Of a stretch of 64,000 bases of DNA, positions 25,423-35,395 are shown piece by piece (the first letter of the stretch is position 1; each line of letters starts with the position of its first letter). This stretch comes from Roseivirga sp. BDSF3-8 (GTDB taxonomy: Bacteria > Bacteroidota > Bacteroidia > Cytophagales > Cyclobacteriaceae). Both the position numbers and the translations under genes were made by a program. The notes beneath the pieces are model-generated. The model saw only the letters and a program-made list of their open reading frames with translations, was not told the origin of the DNA and ran no database searches. The stretch covers positions 1,959,001-2,023,000 of the forward strand of contig NZ_JBGNFV010000001.1 in assembly GCF_041449215.1 (NCBI RefSeq), given 5' to 3'.

Positions 25423-26381
25423 GCCTCATTCACGCTACCATTTCTGCAGGTACCATCCGGGAAGCGCATCAGCGTATTAAGCCCTATGTGCATCGTACCC
25501 CTGTACTGACAAACAGTACTATCAATGCCATCACGGGGGCCGAGGTTTTTTTTAAGTGCGAGAACTTTCAAAAGATAGGTGCCTTCAAAGCCAGGGGCGC
25601 TGTTAATGCTGTACTTCAACTAAATGAACAAGAGGCCAAAGCAGGTGTGGCCACACATAGCAGCGGAAACCACGCACAGGCTATAGCATACGCAGCCACT
25701 CTCAGAAATATTCAGGCCTATATCGTTATGCCGGAAAACGCTCCTAATGTTAAACGAAAGGCGGTGGAAGGTTATGGGGCCAAGGTTATCCCTTGTACAC
25801 CTACCCTGCAGGCCCGTGAGGATACCGTAAAGCAGGTAATGAATGATACGGGAGCTACATTCATTCACCCATTTAATAATGACCATGTCATAACAGGGCA
25901 AGCCACCAGTGCGGTGGAGTTATTGGAACAGACTGAAGGACTCGACAGGATTATGACCCCTGTAGGGGGTGGCGGGCTATTGGGAGGCAGTGCACTGGCA
26001 GTGGCTTACTTTGGTGAAAATTGTAAGGTATCAGGAGCTGAGCCCAAAGGAGCAGATGATGCTTATCGAAGCCTACATGCAGGTAAGCTTATTCCTATGG
26101 AAAACCCCGATACCATTGCCGATGGATTACTTACCTCACTAGGAGACAAAACGTTTTCGATTATTCATACCCACGTGGAAGAGATCGTCACTGTCTCGGA
26201 TAATGAAATAATAGATGCAATGAGGTTGATTTGGGAGAGGATGAAGATAATTGTAGAACCAAGTTGCGCTGTGCCTCTTGCTGCTCTCATTCAACAGAAA
26301 GAAAAACATAAAGGGCAGAGGGTGGGGATCATTCTTACTGGTGGTAATGTGGACCTCGACCGCCTGCCCTTTGGCAACTAA
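25419..26381 (+). CDS. PLP-dependent threonine/serine ammonia-lyase or serine racemase
   Basis: A 320-residue fold-type II PLP enzyme. The Schiff-base lysine is Lys57 in [20 protein letters not shown] binds the substrate carboxylate and [10 protein letters not shown] the cofactor phosphate. There is no C-terminal ACT regulatory domain, so it is the short catabolic or racemase type and not biosynthetic IlvA. Threonine dehydratase, serine racemase and 3-hydroxyaspartate dehydratase share this layout and cannot be told apart here. It is coupled to the VOC gene by a four-base overlap. Confidence 0.88.
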   Translation: MSLIHATISAGTIREAHQRIKPYVHRTPVLTNSTINAITGAEVFFKCENFQKIGAFKARGAVNAVLQLNEQEAKAGVATHSSGNHAQAIAYAATLRNIQAYIVMPENAPNVKRKAVEGYGAKVIPCTPTLQAREDTVKQVMNDTGATFIHPFNNDHVITGQATSAVELLEQTEGLDRIMTPVGGGGLLGGSALAVAYFGENCKVSGAEPKGADDAYRSLHAGKLIPMENPDTIADGLLTSLGDKTFSIIHTHVEEIVTVSDNEIIDAMRLIWERMKIIVEPSCAVPLAALIQQKEKHKGQRVGIILTGGNVDLDRLPFGN

Positions 26382-26391
26382 AAGGTTTCTG

Positions 26392-27222
26392 CTACTGCAT
26401 GGTAGCTACTGCTCCCGAAGGTTTAATAACTAATATCTTGGCAGGAGTAGGTCCGGAATTTATCAGGGAGGCGCGGGCAGTTTCATGCCATTCTACCTGA
26501 CCGCGCTCATTTGAAACATTTCTTCTGCTCTGGTCAGGTGATATATAATGGTATGTATTAGAGGTAATATAGAATAAGGCCCTCGGAGCTCTTTCTTCTC
26601 TCATGAGTGTATCACCTTCAGGGATATATATTTCTTCGAGGGTAACGCCTTTGTCACTTCCCAGAATCTGATACATTTTTCCTGACTCACCGGACTTTTC
26701 TTCGTCATTGTTATGCATGGTTTCAGCCTCGCCATTCATGTCGGGGTTTTTCAGGTTCCAGATGAGAAGATAATTTGCTTCCATATTAGAATCATTCATC
26801 TGAAAGCCTGAAGAAGAATACATCTTACCAGGTTCCCACTCAATGGTTTCTGTTGAGTCGGCAATTAATTCTGCATTGTAGTTAGGGGCCGTATAACCTT
26901 TTATCTGTTCCCCGGCAGAATCTGCCTGGGCAGATGATTCTCCTGCATATATATTTTCTATATCCAGTGGCTGGTAGATGACATAATCCTGATTACCCAT
27001 ATCAGGCATTCTTTCTCCCGATTGTAACCTTACTGTCACAACTTTTAAAAAGTCATTTTCAAAAAGCACTCTTGCGTTTTCAGGCATAGCAGACACCTCA
27101 ATCTCATTCTCTGTATCCTTCTCATCACTTTTATCCTCTCCACAGGAGGATAGAAAGAGAGCGATTGATAGAATAAAGAAAGAAAATAAGGTTTTAAAAG
27201 TAGATCGTCTTTGTGTCTTCAT
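26392..27222 (-). CDS. lipoprotein with two degenerate cupin-like halves
   Basis: A 276-residue exported lipoprotein. After a basic N terminus (MKTQRRSTFK) and hydrophobic core, the lipobox LFLSSC places Cys near residue 22. The first half has ARVLFENDFLKVVTVRL followed by SGERMPDMGNQDYVIY, which matches cupins of the type ENDxVRVxxVRLxPGE but lacks the usual metal-binding histidines. The second half (GVTLEEIYIPEGDTLMREE) looks like a repeat of the same fold. ATG 27222 is chosen because the signal peptide starts there; upstream codons to 27333 add an unlikely tail. The function is unknown. Confidence 0.65.
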   Translation of the reverse strand: MKTQRRSTFKTLFSFFILSIALFLSSCGEDKSDEKDTENEIEVSAMPENARVLFENDFLKVVTVRLQSGERMPDMGNQDYVIYQPLDIENIYAGESSAQADSAGEQIKGYTAPNYNAELIADSTETIEWEPGKMYSSSGFQMNDSNMEANYLLIWNLKNPDMNGEAETMHNNDEEKSGESGKMYQILGSDKGVTLEEIYIPEGDTLMREERAPRALFYITSNTYHYISPDQSRRNVSNERGQVEWHETARASLINSGPTPAKILVIKPSGAVATMQ

Positions 27223-27371
27223 ATTATAAGTATCGTGGTTTGTAGACTTCAGTTCAAAGTTCTCGTTTTCAGTAACAAAGGTCGACCACGCATTGTTAAG
27301 GATACAGTTTAATGGCTTTCTGGCTATTGACATTTTTTAATACTAGTCTAAAATCTAAACTTTTTTAACAT

Positions 27372-28205
27372 ATGGCATCAATAAGTCACGCTGCCCCATC
27401 ACCTGATGATAAATGGGTAGAGAATTTTGCCCGATTCGGGTATATCGCAAAGGGAGCGGTTTATGTAATGATTGGAGGCTTAACAGTAGCCGCTGCCTTT
27501 AATTATGGTGGTCAGAAGGCCGGTAAAATGACCGTATTTAAATTTATCGACGGGGTGCCCGGAGGTAGTATACTTCTTGGCATCCTGGCATTAGGCCTTT
27601 TAGCTTATGCTGTTTGGAGGTTTGTACAGGCATCCAGAGATACAGAAAATGAAGGTTCTGATGCTAAAGGAATTGCCAAACGTTTGGGATACCTTGTTAG
27701 TGGTATTATGTATGGCTTCTTATCCTATTATGCGGTAAGGCTTATCGTTAAAACTGGCGGAGGAGGATCCGGTGGATCCAGAGAAACTCTGGTGGCTAAA
27801 TTATTATCACAACCCTTCGGCCAGTGGCTGGTAGGTATTGTAGCTCTCTTCTTTATTGTTAAGGGCGTAAGGCAAATTATTAAAGCCTATACAGGATCTT
27901 TTAAAAAGAAAGTACAACAGTCATCAATCAGTGCCGATAAAAAACGTCTTTTTACTAAGTGGGGCAGACTCGGGTATTACAGTCGTGGAGTGATTCTACT
28001 GATTGTGGGATATATGTTTGTGAAGGCTGCTCTACAAGCTAATCCTAGCCAGGCAGGGGGCACGCAAGAAGCATTTGGTTACCTTCAGAGCACTTCCTAT
28101 GGACCCTGGTTGATGGCTCTCATCGCTATCGGACTTATTGGCTATGGTATTTTTACCTTTATCAAAGCCAGATATAGAACCATGAGTGGAATTAATTGGA
28201 GATAA
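27372..28205 (+). CDS. DUF1206 integral membrane protein
   Basis: A 277-residue protein made of three DUF1206 repeats, each with two helices: FGYIAKGAVYVMIGGLTVA, RLGYLVSGIMYGFLSYYAV and RLGYYSRGVILLIVGYMFV start the three units. A Gly-Ser-rich loop (GGGGSGGS) lies between helices of the second repeat. The family has no known function. It is divergent from the cupin-like lipoprotein gene (149 bases between starts) and is followed by a strong terminator. Confidence 0.85.
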   Translation: MASISHAAPSPDDKWVENFARFGYIAKGAVYVMIGGLTVAAAFNYGGQKAGKMTVFKFIDGVPGGSILLGILALGLLAYAVWRFVQASRDTENEGSDAKGIAKRLGYLVSGIMYGFLSYYAVRLIVKTGGGGSGGSRETLVAKLLSQPFGQWLVGIVALFFIVKGVRQIIKAYTGSFKKKVQQSSISADKKRLFTKWGRLGYYSRGVILLIVGYMFVKAALQANPSQAGGTQEAFGYLQSTSYGPWLMALIAIGLIGYGIFTFIKARYRTMSGINWR

Positions 28206-28226
28206 GAACTTACATAATTTTATATC

Positions 28227-28257
28227 AAAAAGGTGGTCATATGGCCACCTTTTTTAG
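28227..28257 (+). terminator. rho-independent terminator after the DUF1206 gene
   Basis: A 10-base stem (AAAAAGGTGG at 28227-28236 with its complement at 28245-28254) closes on a short loop and runs into T residues. It is usable on either strand. Confidence 0.85.
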
Positions 28258-28376
28258 TTTGCCGCAACTACGCACAAGTATCATTTGTGGTATAAAGTAG
28301 ATCTGTCAGGTCTTTTCTACCCAAAACTATTCGTTACAGTAACACGTATAAACCTTACATAATTAAGGGAAAGCAG

Positions 28377-30743
28377 ATGATGTTGGATAATTTTCCGTTC
28401 AAATCGAAGCTAAGCTTCAAACCTCTGATTCAATACTGGGAGAATGAATCAAAAAACCCAGGCTCACCTATGGGTAGTCTGGGTAAAGAGCTAATGGTGA
28501 AACTGGAGGCTTACCCCCATTTTAAAAATATTATCGAAACTCCCGACATGATAGATGAGCATCGGGAATTTATTGAGACCATGATGTCCGTACTGTTCTC
28601 CCCTTACAAGAACAGCCGTGATGCCAGTCTTGCGATGGTACCCTTTCAGTTCAAACATATCTATGCTAACCCTGTAGCCGAAGGGATTTTGGGGGCAAGG
28701 GAAATTTTTCCAACAGACCTACGCAACATCAATCTGGATGAGATTATTCACAATAAAACACTTACTGCTTATTTTATTATTCTTAAGGAGATTTATAACT
28801 ATGAGGTAAACTTCGACTTCCCTATTATTATTCACAAAGAAGATGAAGAAACCGGTCTCACCCGGTGCTTTCGTTTACAGCATAATGAAAAGTTTTGTGA
28901 GGTAATTGCCGAGAATCCTCCTGCGCTTAGTGAAAATGACATTGAGGAGTTACTAAGTAACCTTGATGACCTGGAGGCCTGGAAAGAAAAGCTTCCTCCT
29001 GAGGCATTCGAATTTCATGGCTTTGTGATCATTACACTAATTGACGTTACCGAACAGGAGGTAATCAGTTCCCTGAAATATGACCTCCTTGAGAATAGCT
29101 ATAATCTGAGCACTAAAAAATTTCATGAACTTGAAGTCAAGCTGCGTAATTACTTTAAGATTCCTTCGCTTCAGCTTGGTCTTGGAGGGTTTAATCCCAG
29201 CCGGGATACGGTAGCCAACTACAAGGAACAACTTTGGAAGAGCCTGGCGCTTCAGCAGGACACAGAAATGGCTTGTTGCCATTTTTCCGGAAGTATCTAC
29301 GAAAAGGTCATTTCTGAGCGCAAGCCTATGATCCTTAAATCCCTCAAATCCTGCACGGACCAGAACCTTGTAGAAGAGCGCCTCATTAGCAACGGGATAA
29401 AAAGTCTGCTCGTAGCTCCCCTGCAGTACGAAGGAGAACTCATTGGCGTCCTTGAGCTGGGGGCTCAGGTGGAAAATCAGTTCAACAGCTTCACCTTACA
29501 CAAGCTTAAAGAGCTCCTACCTCTCTTTGCTGTAGCAATGAGGAGAAGTGCTGAGGAGATCCGTAATAAAATTCAGGTAATCATTAAAGAACAGTTCACC
29601 AATATCCATCCTACGGTGGAGTGGAGGTTCACTGACGAAGCCATAAAAGCCTACAAGAATAAAGGGTCTCAACAGGATGCCGACTTTGGGAATATTGTTT
29701 TCCATAATGTCTATCCAATGTATGGGTTATCCGATATCCGTAATAGTTCACTTGAGCGCAACAGGGCTATACAGGATGACCTCATCCATAACCTGAATCT
29801 GGCTAATGACGTGCTACAACAGGCACACAAGGCTAATCACTGGCCTATACTGGATGAGTATATGCACAGGATTAATAAAAAAATCAGGAAAATAAAGCCC
29901 GGGTTAGTATCTGGTGATGAGTATAACATTCACGAATTTCTTCACAAGGAATTGAACCCGCTTTTTAGCCATATAAATGAATCAAGCCATGAACTGGGTA
30001 AAGCGGTAGAGTATTATCAGGGCCACATAGACCCATCAGTAGGAATGGTTTATAACCGCAGGAAGGAGTTTGAAGATAGTTTAACCTCTATAAATACCAT
30101 GATCTCTAACTACATGGACGAGGTGGAACGTGAGGCTCAGAAAATCTTTCCTCATTATTTTGAGAAGTATAAAACCGATGGGGTGGAATACAACATGTAC
30201 ATCGGCCAGTCACTAGTGAAAAGCAGAAAGTTCCACCCCATATACCTGGAAAACTTTCGGCTGTGGCAGCTAATGATTACTGCAGAAATAGCCAGACAGT
30301 CAGAAAAGATCAAAAGTGACTTGCCACTTCCTTTAGATAATACTCATCTAATCCTGCTTAACAGTGCGCCAATATCTATTCGTTTTCGTCAGGATGAAAA
30401 GAAATTTGACGTAGATGGTGCCTATAACATTCGCTATGAGATAGTTAAAAAGCGTATAGACAAAGCCTTTATTAAAGGAACTAACGAACGCCTGACCCAA
30501 CCCGGTCAGATAGCCATCGTCTACAGCCAAAGTAAAGAAGCGGAGGACTATAATAAGTATATAGATTACCTTGTATCAAAAAAATACCTTGAGAAAGAGG
30601 TTGAATATCACGAACTGGAGGAACTGCAAGGCGTTAAAGGGCTCAAAGCCCTACGGGTTGCCGTCAAGAGCGGACAAGATAAAGAAGAGGTAAATGATAT
30701 CAGTAAGCTTTTAAAAGCAGATATACGGCGCAAAATTGCTTAG
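28377..30743 (+). CDS. large GAF-domain protein of unknown function
   Basis: A 788-residue cytoplasmic protein with no signal peptide or membrane helix. Residues of about 245-395 form a GAF-like sensor region (IKSLLVAPLQYEGELIGVLELG is its core, residues 330-355). The N-terminal 240 residues and the C-terminal 390 residues, rich in helices and charge, match no domain I recognise. No kinase, cyclase or HTH output is seen. Similar long GAF proteins occur singly in Cytophagia. It could be a ligand- or redox-responsive scaffold. It is monocistronic and converges on the methyltransferase gene with a four-base stop overlap. Confidence 0.65.
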   Translation: MMLDNFPFKSKLSFKPLIQYWENESKNPGSPMGSLGKELMVKLEAYPHFKNIIETPDMIDEHREFIETMMSVLFSPYKNSRDASLAMVPFQFKHIYANPVAEGILGAREIFPTDLRNINLDEIIHNKTLTAYFIILKEIYNYEVNFDFPIIIHKEDEETGLTRCFRLQHNEKFCEVIAENPPALSENDIEELLSNLDDLEAWKEKLPPEAFEFHGFVIITLIDVTEQEVISSLKYDLLENSYNLSTKKFHELEVKLRNYFKIPSLQLGLGGFNPSRDTVANYKEQLWKSLALQQDTEMACCHFSGSIYEKVISERKPMILKSLKSCTDQNLVEERLISNGIKSLLVAPLQYEGELIGVLELGAQVENQFNSFTLHKLKELLPLFAVAMRRSAEEIRNKIQVIIKEQFTNIHPTVEWRFTDEAIKAYKNKGSQQDADFGNIVFHNVYPMYGLSDIRNSSLERNRAIQDDLIHNLNLANDVLQQAHKANHWPILDEYMHRINKKIRKIKPGLVSGDEYNIHEFLHKELNPLFSHINESSHELGKAVEYYQGHIDPSVGMVYNRRKEFEDSLTSINTMISNYMDEVEREAQKIFPHYFEKYKTDGVEYNMYIGQSLVKSRKFHPIYLENFRLWQLMITAEIARQSEKIKSDLPLPLDNTHLILLNSAPISIRFRQDEKKFDVDGAYNIRYEIVKKRIDKAFIKGTNERLTQPGQIAIVYSQSKEAEDYNKYIDYLVSKKYLEKEVEYHELEELQGVKGLKALRVAVKSGQDKEEVNDISKLLKADIRRKIA

Positions 30744-31360
30744 TCAGAAGCTTTCTGATAAGTGATAGCCTCTATAAACCCTTTATAGAAAAATTTGCTA
30801 TTTCGCTCCCAGTATCCGTTGGTCGTAAACACCCTGCGCATACCGGTAATTTTACTTCCCTGTACCCCGGCAACTAATCTGAATAGCCAGAACATAACTC
30901 CCGTGTACAGCCTCTGCCAGAGGTTTTGTTGCACACTAGCTATAAAATCAGTGTATAACCAGTACCCAGTTGGTTTTAGGAGGGCGTTCAATCTCGCCCA
31001 GATAAGGGTAGCGTCCGAAGGGGGGTAATTAGAGAATAGATGAAATGTAAGGATGGCATCGTACTGTATGCCTTTACCCAGCCACTCCTCATCTCCATGA
31101 ACCCACTCTATCAGACCCGTGGCAGTTGTGTTTCTTTTGGCCTTTGCCAGCATAGAAGCAGAAGCCTCGAGGTAGGTTATTGCGGAAGGCTTCCTTGCTA
31201 TCAATTCCGGCAGGAACCTGCCTGTGCCGCCACCTACCACCAAGACGCTGGCCCCAGGCCATAAACCTGATATAAGATGTTGCTGTGCAGCAGTGACTCT
31301 GCTTCCGTAAACTATCGATACGAGCCAATCATACCATGAGGCAGTACTATCGAAGTTCAT
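30740..31360 (-). CDS. class I SAM-dependent methyltransferase paired with UbiA-like gene
   Basis: A 206-residue methyltransferase. SVLVVGGGTGRFLPEL is the SAM-binding motif, with TYLEASASML and DAILTFHLFSNY following in the right order. The C-terminal half has a hydrophobic stretch (LYTGVMFWLFRLVAG) that may contact membrane or a lipid substrate. Its start overlaps the end of the UbiA-like gene by four bases, so the two are coupled. The partner suggests a prenylated or other hydrophobic substrate, by inference. Confidence 0.8.
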   Translation of the reverse strand: MNFDSTASWYDWLVSIVYGSRVTAAQQHLISGLWPGASVLVVGGGTGRFLPELIARKPSAITYLEASASMLAKAKRNTTATGLIEWVHGDEEWLGKGIQYDAILTFHLFSNYPPSDATLIWARLNALLKPTGYWLYTDFIASVQQNLWQRLYTGVMFWLFRLVAGVQGSKITGMRRVFTTNGYWERNSKFFYKGFIEAITYQKASD

Positions 31361-32190
31361 ATCAGCAAAAGTAACCCCGGTAACAAAAATGCACCGTCAC
31401 CAATAACCCTGTATCTTTCATTCTTATTAAAAAAACCAGGTAACAGATATGGAATGAGCAAACAAACCAACATGCTAAACATAATCCATTGAAAATGCCA
31501 TTGAAGGCTACCCAATGACCAGATAAGCAGGCCAGCGATTACTGTAACGGAGCAAAGAATATAAAGAGAACGGAGTAATGCATGTGTACCCTTTAAACCT
31601 ACCTTTAATACGAGTGAGCTATGGCCATCTGCCATATCCGAAGCCTGCTCATACCAAGCAAAAAGAACCAGGTTAGTAAATGCCAGAAGCAGATATTCAA
31701 AAAATAACAGGAAGTGGTATGGCAAAATTTGCCCTTCAAATTGACTGAGCGGACCTGTAAAAACACCCATCACATATACAAGGGAAATAAAAAGCTCCTT
31801 TTGAAAAGCACTTTGCACATTAAATAAACGCAAAGCAAGGAAGTAAACTAGCGTTACAGAAGATACTATCAAGCCAACCAGTATAGTTCTGAACGGCATA
31901 ATAAACATCAACCCTACACCCACCAGAGAAAGAAAGACCAAAATAGCTGCCAAGCTTTTCCAATACTTCTGATGAAATCTATGCCTTGGCGTGTGGGCTA
32001 TATGAGAGATTTTATGTGCATCGATAAGGTGATCAAATGTATAAACTACCCATACGGCAAGACACAGAGCTAACACTGTCGGTAGTGAAAGCCTTACCTT
32101 CATAAGGCGGGCTATGGCTAATGCTGAAAATAAAGCCCCTGCCACCACATCGAGGCTAAGTATTCGTATGTACGCGTATACCCTTTCCAC
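31357..32190 (-). CDS. UbiA-superfamily-like polytopic membrane protein
   Basis: A 277-residue membrane protein with about eight helices, starting at GTG 32190. VVYTFDHLIDAHK after the second helix resembles the first UbiA Asp-rich motif, and WYEQASDMADGHSS resembles the second, at the expected spacing. Both are divergent from the strict NDxxD/DxxxD forms, so the prenyltransferase assignment is tentative. It is the first gene of a two-gene unit with a methyltransferase. A plain hydrophobic protein of another family remains possible. Confidence 0.6.
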   Translation of the reverse strand: MERVYAYIRILSLDVVAGALFSALAIARLMKVRLSLPTVLALCLAVWVVYTFDHLIDAHKISHIAHTPRHRFHQKYWKSLAAILVFLSLVGVGLMFIMPFRTILVGLIVSSVTLVYFLALRLFNVQSAFQKELFISLVYVMGVFTGPLSQFEGQILPYHFLLFFEYLLLAFTNLVLFAWYEQASDMADGHSSLVLKVGLKGTHALLRSLYILCSVTVIAGLLIWSLGSLQWHFQWIMFSMLVCLLIPYLLPGFFNKNERYRVIGDGAFLLPGLLLLI

Positions 32191-32206
32191 AATACCTATA
32201 TATGAA

Positions 32207-32235
32207 AAAAGCCCGTCATTCGGACGGGCTTTTCA
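32207..32235 (-). terminator. terminator of the ATP synthase operon
   Basis: A perfect stem (AAAAGCCCGTC at 32207-32217 with its complement at 32223-32233), a five-base loop and flanking A/T runs, placed 24 bases after the atpG stop on the minus strand. Confidence 0.88.
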
Positions 32236-32256
32236 ATTTTCTAACGTATTAGATTC

Positions 32257-33150
32257 TTAGTTACTACCAAGCGCCTCAGCGCCAGCCACGATCTCAAGAA
32301 TTTCATTTGTGATAGCAGCCTGGCGCGTACGGTTATACATAAGCTTGAGGTCTTTTAAAAGCTCACCGGCATTATCAGTTGCCTTATCCATGGCGGTCAT
32401 ACGAGCTCCATGTTCAGAGGCATTAGATTCAAGCAATGCCTTGTAAAGTTGAATTTTCAAAGAGGTGGGTATCAACTCTCTGATGATATACTCTTTACTA
32501 GGCTCGTAGATATAGTCTACCTTTGTAGTAGAAACGGCATCTTCTGTATGCTCAGCCTTAGGAATGGGTAACCACTGCTCTGTACGAACGATCTGTGTCG
32601 CCACATTCTTGAATTCATTGAACAGGAGCTCCACACGGTCAAATTCACCTTTTTTGAATCCTTCCATAGCATACTCTGCAATTTCACGTGACGAGTCGAA
32701 GCTCAGGTTAGAGAAGGTGTCCTTGTAGGTTTCAATTACTTGAAAGTCCCTTCTTTTAATGAAATCATAAACTTTCTTGCCCACCGGCAGAATGTAAAGA
32801 TTACCCTGCGAACGCTGGCTGGCGTATCGCTCAGAAGCAAGCTGCGTAATACGTCGATTAATATTGGCATTAAATGCACCACAGAGACCCTTATCGGAAG
32901 ATACTGCTATAATTAGTACCTTTTTAGGCTCTCTTTCCTCGCCATATTCATTAGAATCGGCACCCTCACCAACAGAGGCAGAAACGTTTTGCAGAATAGC
33001 AGATAGCTTTTCAGCGTAAGGACGCATCTGAATGATGTTATCCTGGGCTCTTCTAAGCTTAGCAGCGGCGACCATCTTCATTGCTTTGGTGATCTGCTGA
33101 GTCGAAGAGACTGACTGAATTCTGCTTTTTACTTCCTTAAGGTTTGCCAT
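32257..33150 (-). CDS. atpG: ATP synthase F1 subunit gamma
   Basis: A 297-residue central-stalk subunit. The N-terminal MANLKEVKSRIQSVSSTQQI with ITKAMKMVAAAKLRRAQ and the C-terminal NRTRQAAITNEILEIVAGA are the two coiled-coil ends that form the rotor shaft. The DKGLCGAFN segment is also conserved. ATG 33150 is the family start; six upstream codons to 33168 are discarded. It is the last gene of the operon and is followed by a strong terminator. Confidence 0.95.
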   Translation of the reverse strand: MANLKEVKSRIQSVSSTQQITKAMKMVAAAKLRRAQDNIIQMRPYAEKLSAILQNVSASVGEGADSNEYGEEREPKKVLIIAVSSDKGLCGAFNANINRRITQLASERYASQRSQGNLYILPVGKKVYDFIKRRDFQVIETYKDTFSNLSFDSSREIAEYAMEGFKKGEFDRVELLFNEFKNVATQIVRTEQWLPIPKAEHTEDAVSTTKVDYIYEPSKEYIIRELIPTSLKIQLYKALLESNASEHGARMTAMDKATDNAGELLKDLKLMYNRTRQAAITNEILEIVAGAEALGSN

Positions 33151-33202
33151 GTTATATAGAACAGGCACCGGACAGAAATCCGGTGCACTTGGTTAGCAAT
33201 AA

Positions 33203-34777
33203 TTAGTATTTCTTAGCCAGGTCTTTAGCTACTGTCTCAAGGGTACCGGTTATCTCATCGGTAAGTTTGCCAGTACGTAAGCCCTCAAGTGTGCTCGCAT
33301 GCTGTGCGCGAAGCAGGTCAAGGAATTCGGCTTCGAATTCTTTAACACGACCTACAGGCACTTTATCAATAAAGCCTTTAGTAGAAGCATAAATAATAGC
33401 CACCTGCTCTTCTACAGATACAGGAGAGTATTGAGGCTGCTTCAGGATTTCCTGGTTTCTTCTACCTCTGTCAATCGTACGCTGAGTAGTAGGGTCAAGG
33501 TCAGAACCAAACTTAGCAAAAGCTTCAAGTTCACGGAACTGAGCCTGATCCAGTTTTAGCGTACCAGCTACCTTCTTCATTGACTTGATCTGAGCGGAAC
33601 CACCTACACGGGATACCGAGATACCTACGTTAATCGCAGGACGGATACCCGAGTTGAAGAGGTTAGTCTCAAGGAAGATCTGGCCGTCAGTAATAGAAAT
33701 TACGTTGGTAGGGATATACGCTGAAACGTCACCAGCCTGAGTCTCGATAATAGGGAGGGCAGTAAGTGAGCCACCACCTTTAACGATTGGACGAAGACTT
33801 TCGGGAAGGTCGTTCATCTGAGCAGCGATATCGTCAGAGTTAATAACCTTTGCAGCACGCTCAAGGAGGCGAGAGTGAAGATAGAATACATCACCAGGGT
33901 AGGCCTCACGTCCCGGAGGGCGACGAAGCAGAAGGGATACTTCACGGTAAGCTACAGCCTGCTTGGATAAGTCATCATAGACCACCAGTGCAGGACGACC
34001 GGTATCACGGAAGAACTCTCCTATAGATGCACCGGTAAATGGCGCAAAGAACTGCATAGGAGCAGGATCAGATGCCGCTGCAGATACAACCACCGTGTAA
34101 TCCATTGCACCACCCTTTTCAAGGGCTGCAACAATGTTTGCTACAGTAGAAGCTTTCTGTCCAATGGCTACATAAATACAGAAAACAGGCTCTCCCTTTT
34201 CGTAAAATTCTTTCTGGTTAAGAATGGTATCGATCGCAACAGCCGTTTTACCAGTCTGGCGGTCACCAATGATAAGCTCACGCTGACCCCTACCGATAGG
34301 AATCATCGAGTCAATAGCTTTGATACCAGTTTGAAGGGGCTCATTTACAGGCTGACGATAGATTACGCCAGGTGCTTTACGCTCAAGAGGCATCTCGTAT
34401 AGCTCACCAGCAAGAGGGCCTTTACCATCGATGGGGTTACCAAGCGTATCAACTACTCGTCCCACCATGCCTTCACCTACTTTTACAGAAGCGATACGTC
34501 CGGTTCTTTTTACTGAATCTCCTTCTTTAATTTCAGAAGACTCACCAAGAATTACCGCACCTACATTATCTTCTTCAAGGTTAAGTACAAGGGCGTTTAC
34601 ACCGCTATCAAACTCAAGAAGTTCACCGGCCTGAGCCTGTGAAAGTCCATAGATACGCGCCACACCGTCACCTACCTGCAGTACGGTGCCTACTTCTTCG
34701 AGCTCAGCTTCAGTCTTGAAGTTGCTAAGCTGCTCTCTTAATATTGCTGAAACCTCGTCAGGTCTTACGTCTGCCAT
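33203..34777 (-). CDS. atpA: ATP synthase F1 subunit alpha
   Basis: A 524-residue non-catalytic nucleotide-binding subunit of F1. The Walker A motif is [11 protein letters not shown], and the region [18 protein letters not shown] is the alpha-subunit signature around the arginine finger. Length and domain order are standard (beta barrel, nucleotide domain, helical bundle). It lies between atpH and atpG, 47 and 52 bases from each. Confidence 0.97.
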   Translation of the reverse strand: MADVRPDEVSAILREQLSNFKTEAELEEVGTVLQVGDGVARIYGLSQAQAGELLEFDSGVNALVLNLEEDNVGAVILGESSEIKEGDSVKRTGRIASVKVGEGMVGRVVDTLGNPIDGKGPLAGELYEMPLERKAPGVIYRQPVNEPLQTGIKAIDSMIPIGRGQRELIIGDRQTGKTAVAIDTILNQKEFYEKGEPVFCIYVAIGQKASTVANIVAALEKGGAMDYTVVVSAAASDPAPMQFFAPFTGASIGEFFRDTGRPALVVYDDLSKQAVAYREVSLLLRRPPGREAYPGDVFYLHSRLLERAAKVINSDDIAAQMNDLPESLRPIVKGGGSLTALPIIETQAGDVSAYIPTNVISITDGQIFLETNLFNSGIRPAINVGISVSRVGGSAQIKSMKKVAGTLKLDQAQFRELEAFAKFGSDLDPTTQRTIDRGRRNQEILKQPQYSPVSVEEQVAIIYASTKGFIDKVPVGRVKEFEAEFLDLLRAQHASTLEGLRTGKLTDEITGTLETVAKDLAKKY

Positions 34778-34824
34778 TATTCAAACGAAATTATGTACTA
34801 TACTAATTGGAGGGACGGTTGCCC

Positions 34825-35385
34825 TTAAAATACTTTTTTCACGTATGAGTCGTCAGTTAACTTATAGCGAAGTTCTTTAAGCTTAGAACTTACACTATCG
34901 TCTATTTGACGATCACCTATTTTCAAGATAAACCCACCTAAAATAGCAGGGTCTACTTTTTCTTTCAGTTCGATCTCTTTACCAGTTTCTTTCTTAATAA
35001 GAGTTAAAAACTCAGTCCGAAGTTCCTCGGAAAGTGGAAAGGTTGTGATAACCTCAGCTCTCTGAATTCCTTTATGGATATTATATTGGTTTCTAAACTC
35101 TTTAGCGATTAGCGGAAGAAATGACTCCCTGCTCTTCCTGGTAATAATCTCAAAAAACTGAAGCGTCAGGTTGTTGACTTTTCCTTCGAAAATACTCTTT
35201 AAAATGCTAAGCTTTTTTGAAGGGGGAACGACAGGGTTTTTCAACAGCAGTTCGAAATCTCTGCTATCTTTAACCACACCGGAAAACAACCGCATGTCCT
35301 TATGAATATCTTCCAGCAGGCCTCTTTCTACAGAAAGTTCCAGTATGGATTTGGCGTAACGGGAAGCAACTCTAATATCTGACAT
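34825..35385 (-). CDS. atpH: ATP synthase F1 subunit delta
   Basis: A 186-residue OSCP/delta subunit connecting the peripheral stalk to F1. The N-terminal helical domain starts RVASRYAKSILELSVERG, and the C-terminal VDPAILGGFILKIGDRQID is the family signature. It sits 10 bases after atpF and 47 before atpA. Confidence 0.94.
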   Translation of the reverse strand: MSDIRVASRYAKSILELSVERGLLEDIHKDMRLFSGVVKDSRDFELLLKNPVVPPSKKLSILKSIFEGKVNNLTLQFFEIITRKSRESFLPLIAKEFRNQYNIHKGIQRAEVITTFPLSEELRTEFLTLIKKETGKEIELKEKVDPAILGGFILKIGDRQIDDSVSSKLKELRYKLTDDSYVKKVF

Positions 35386-35395
35386 TGGAAGCGGA

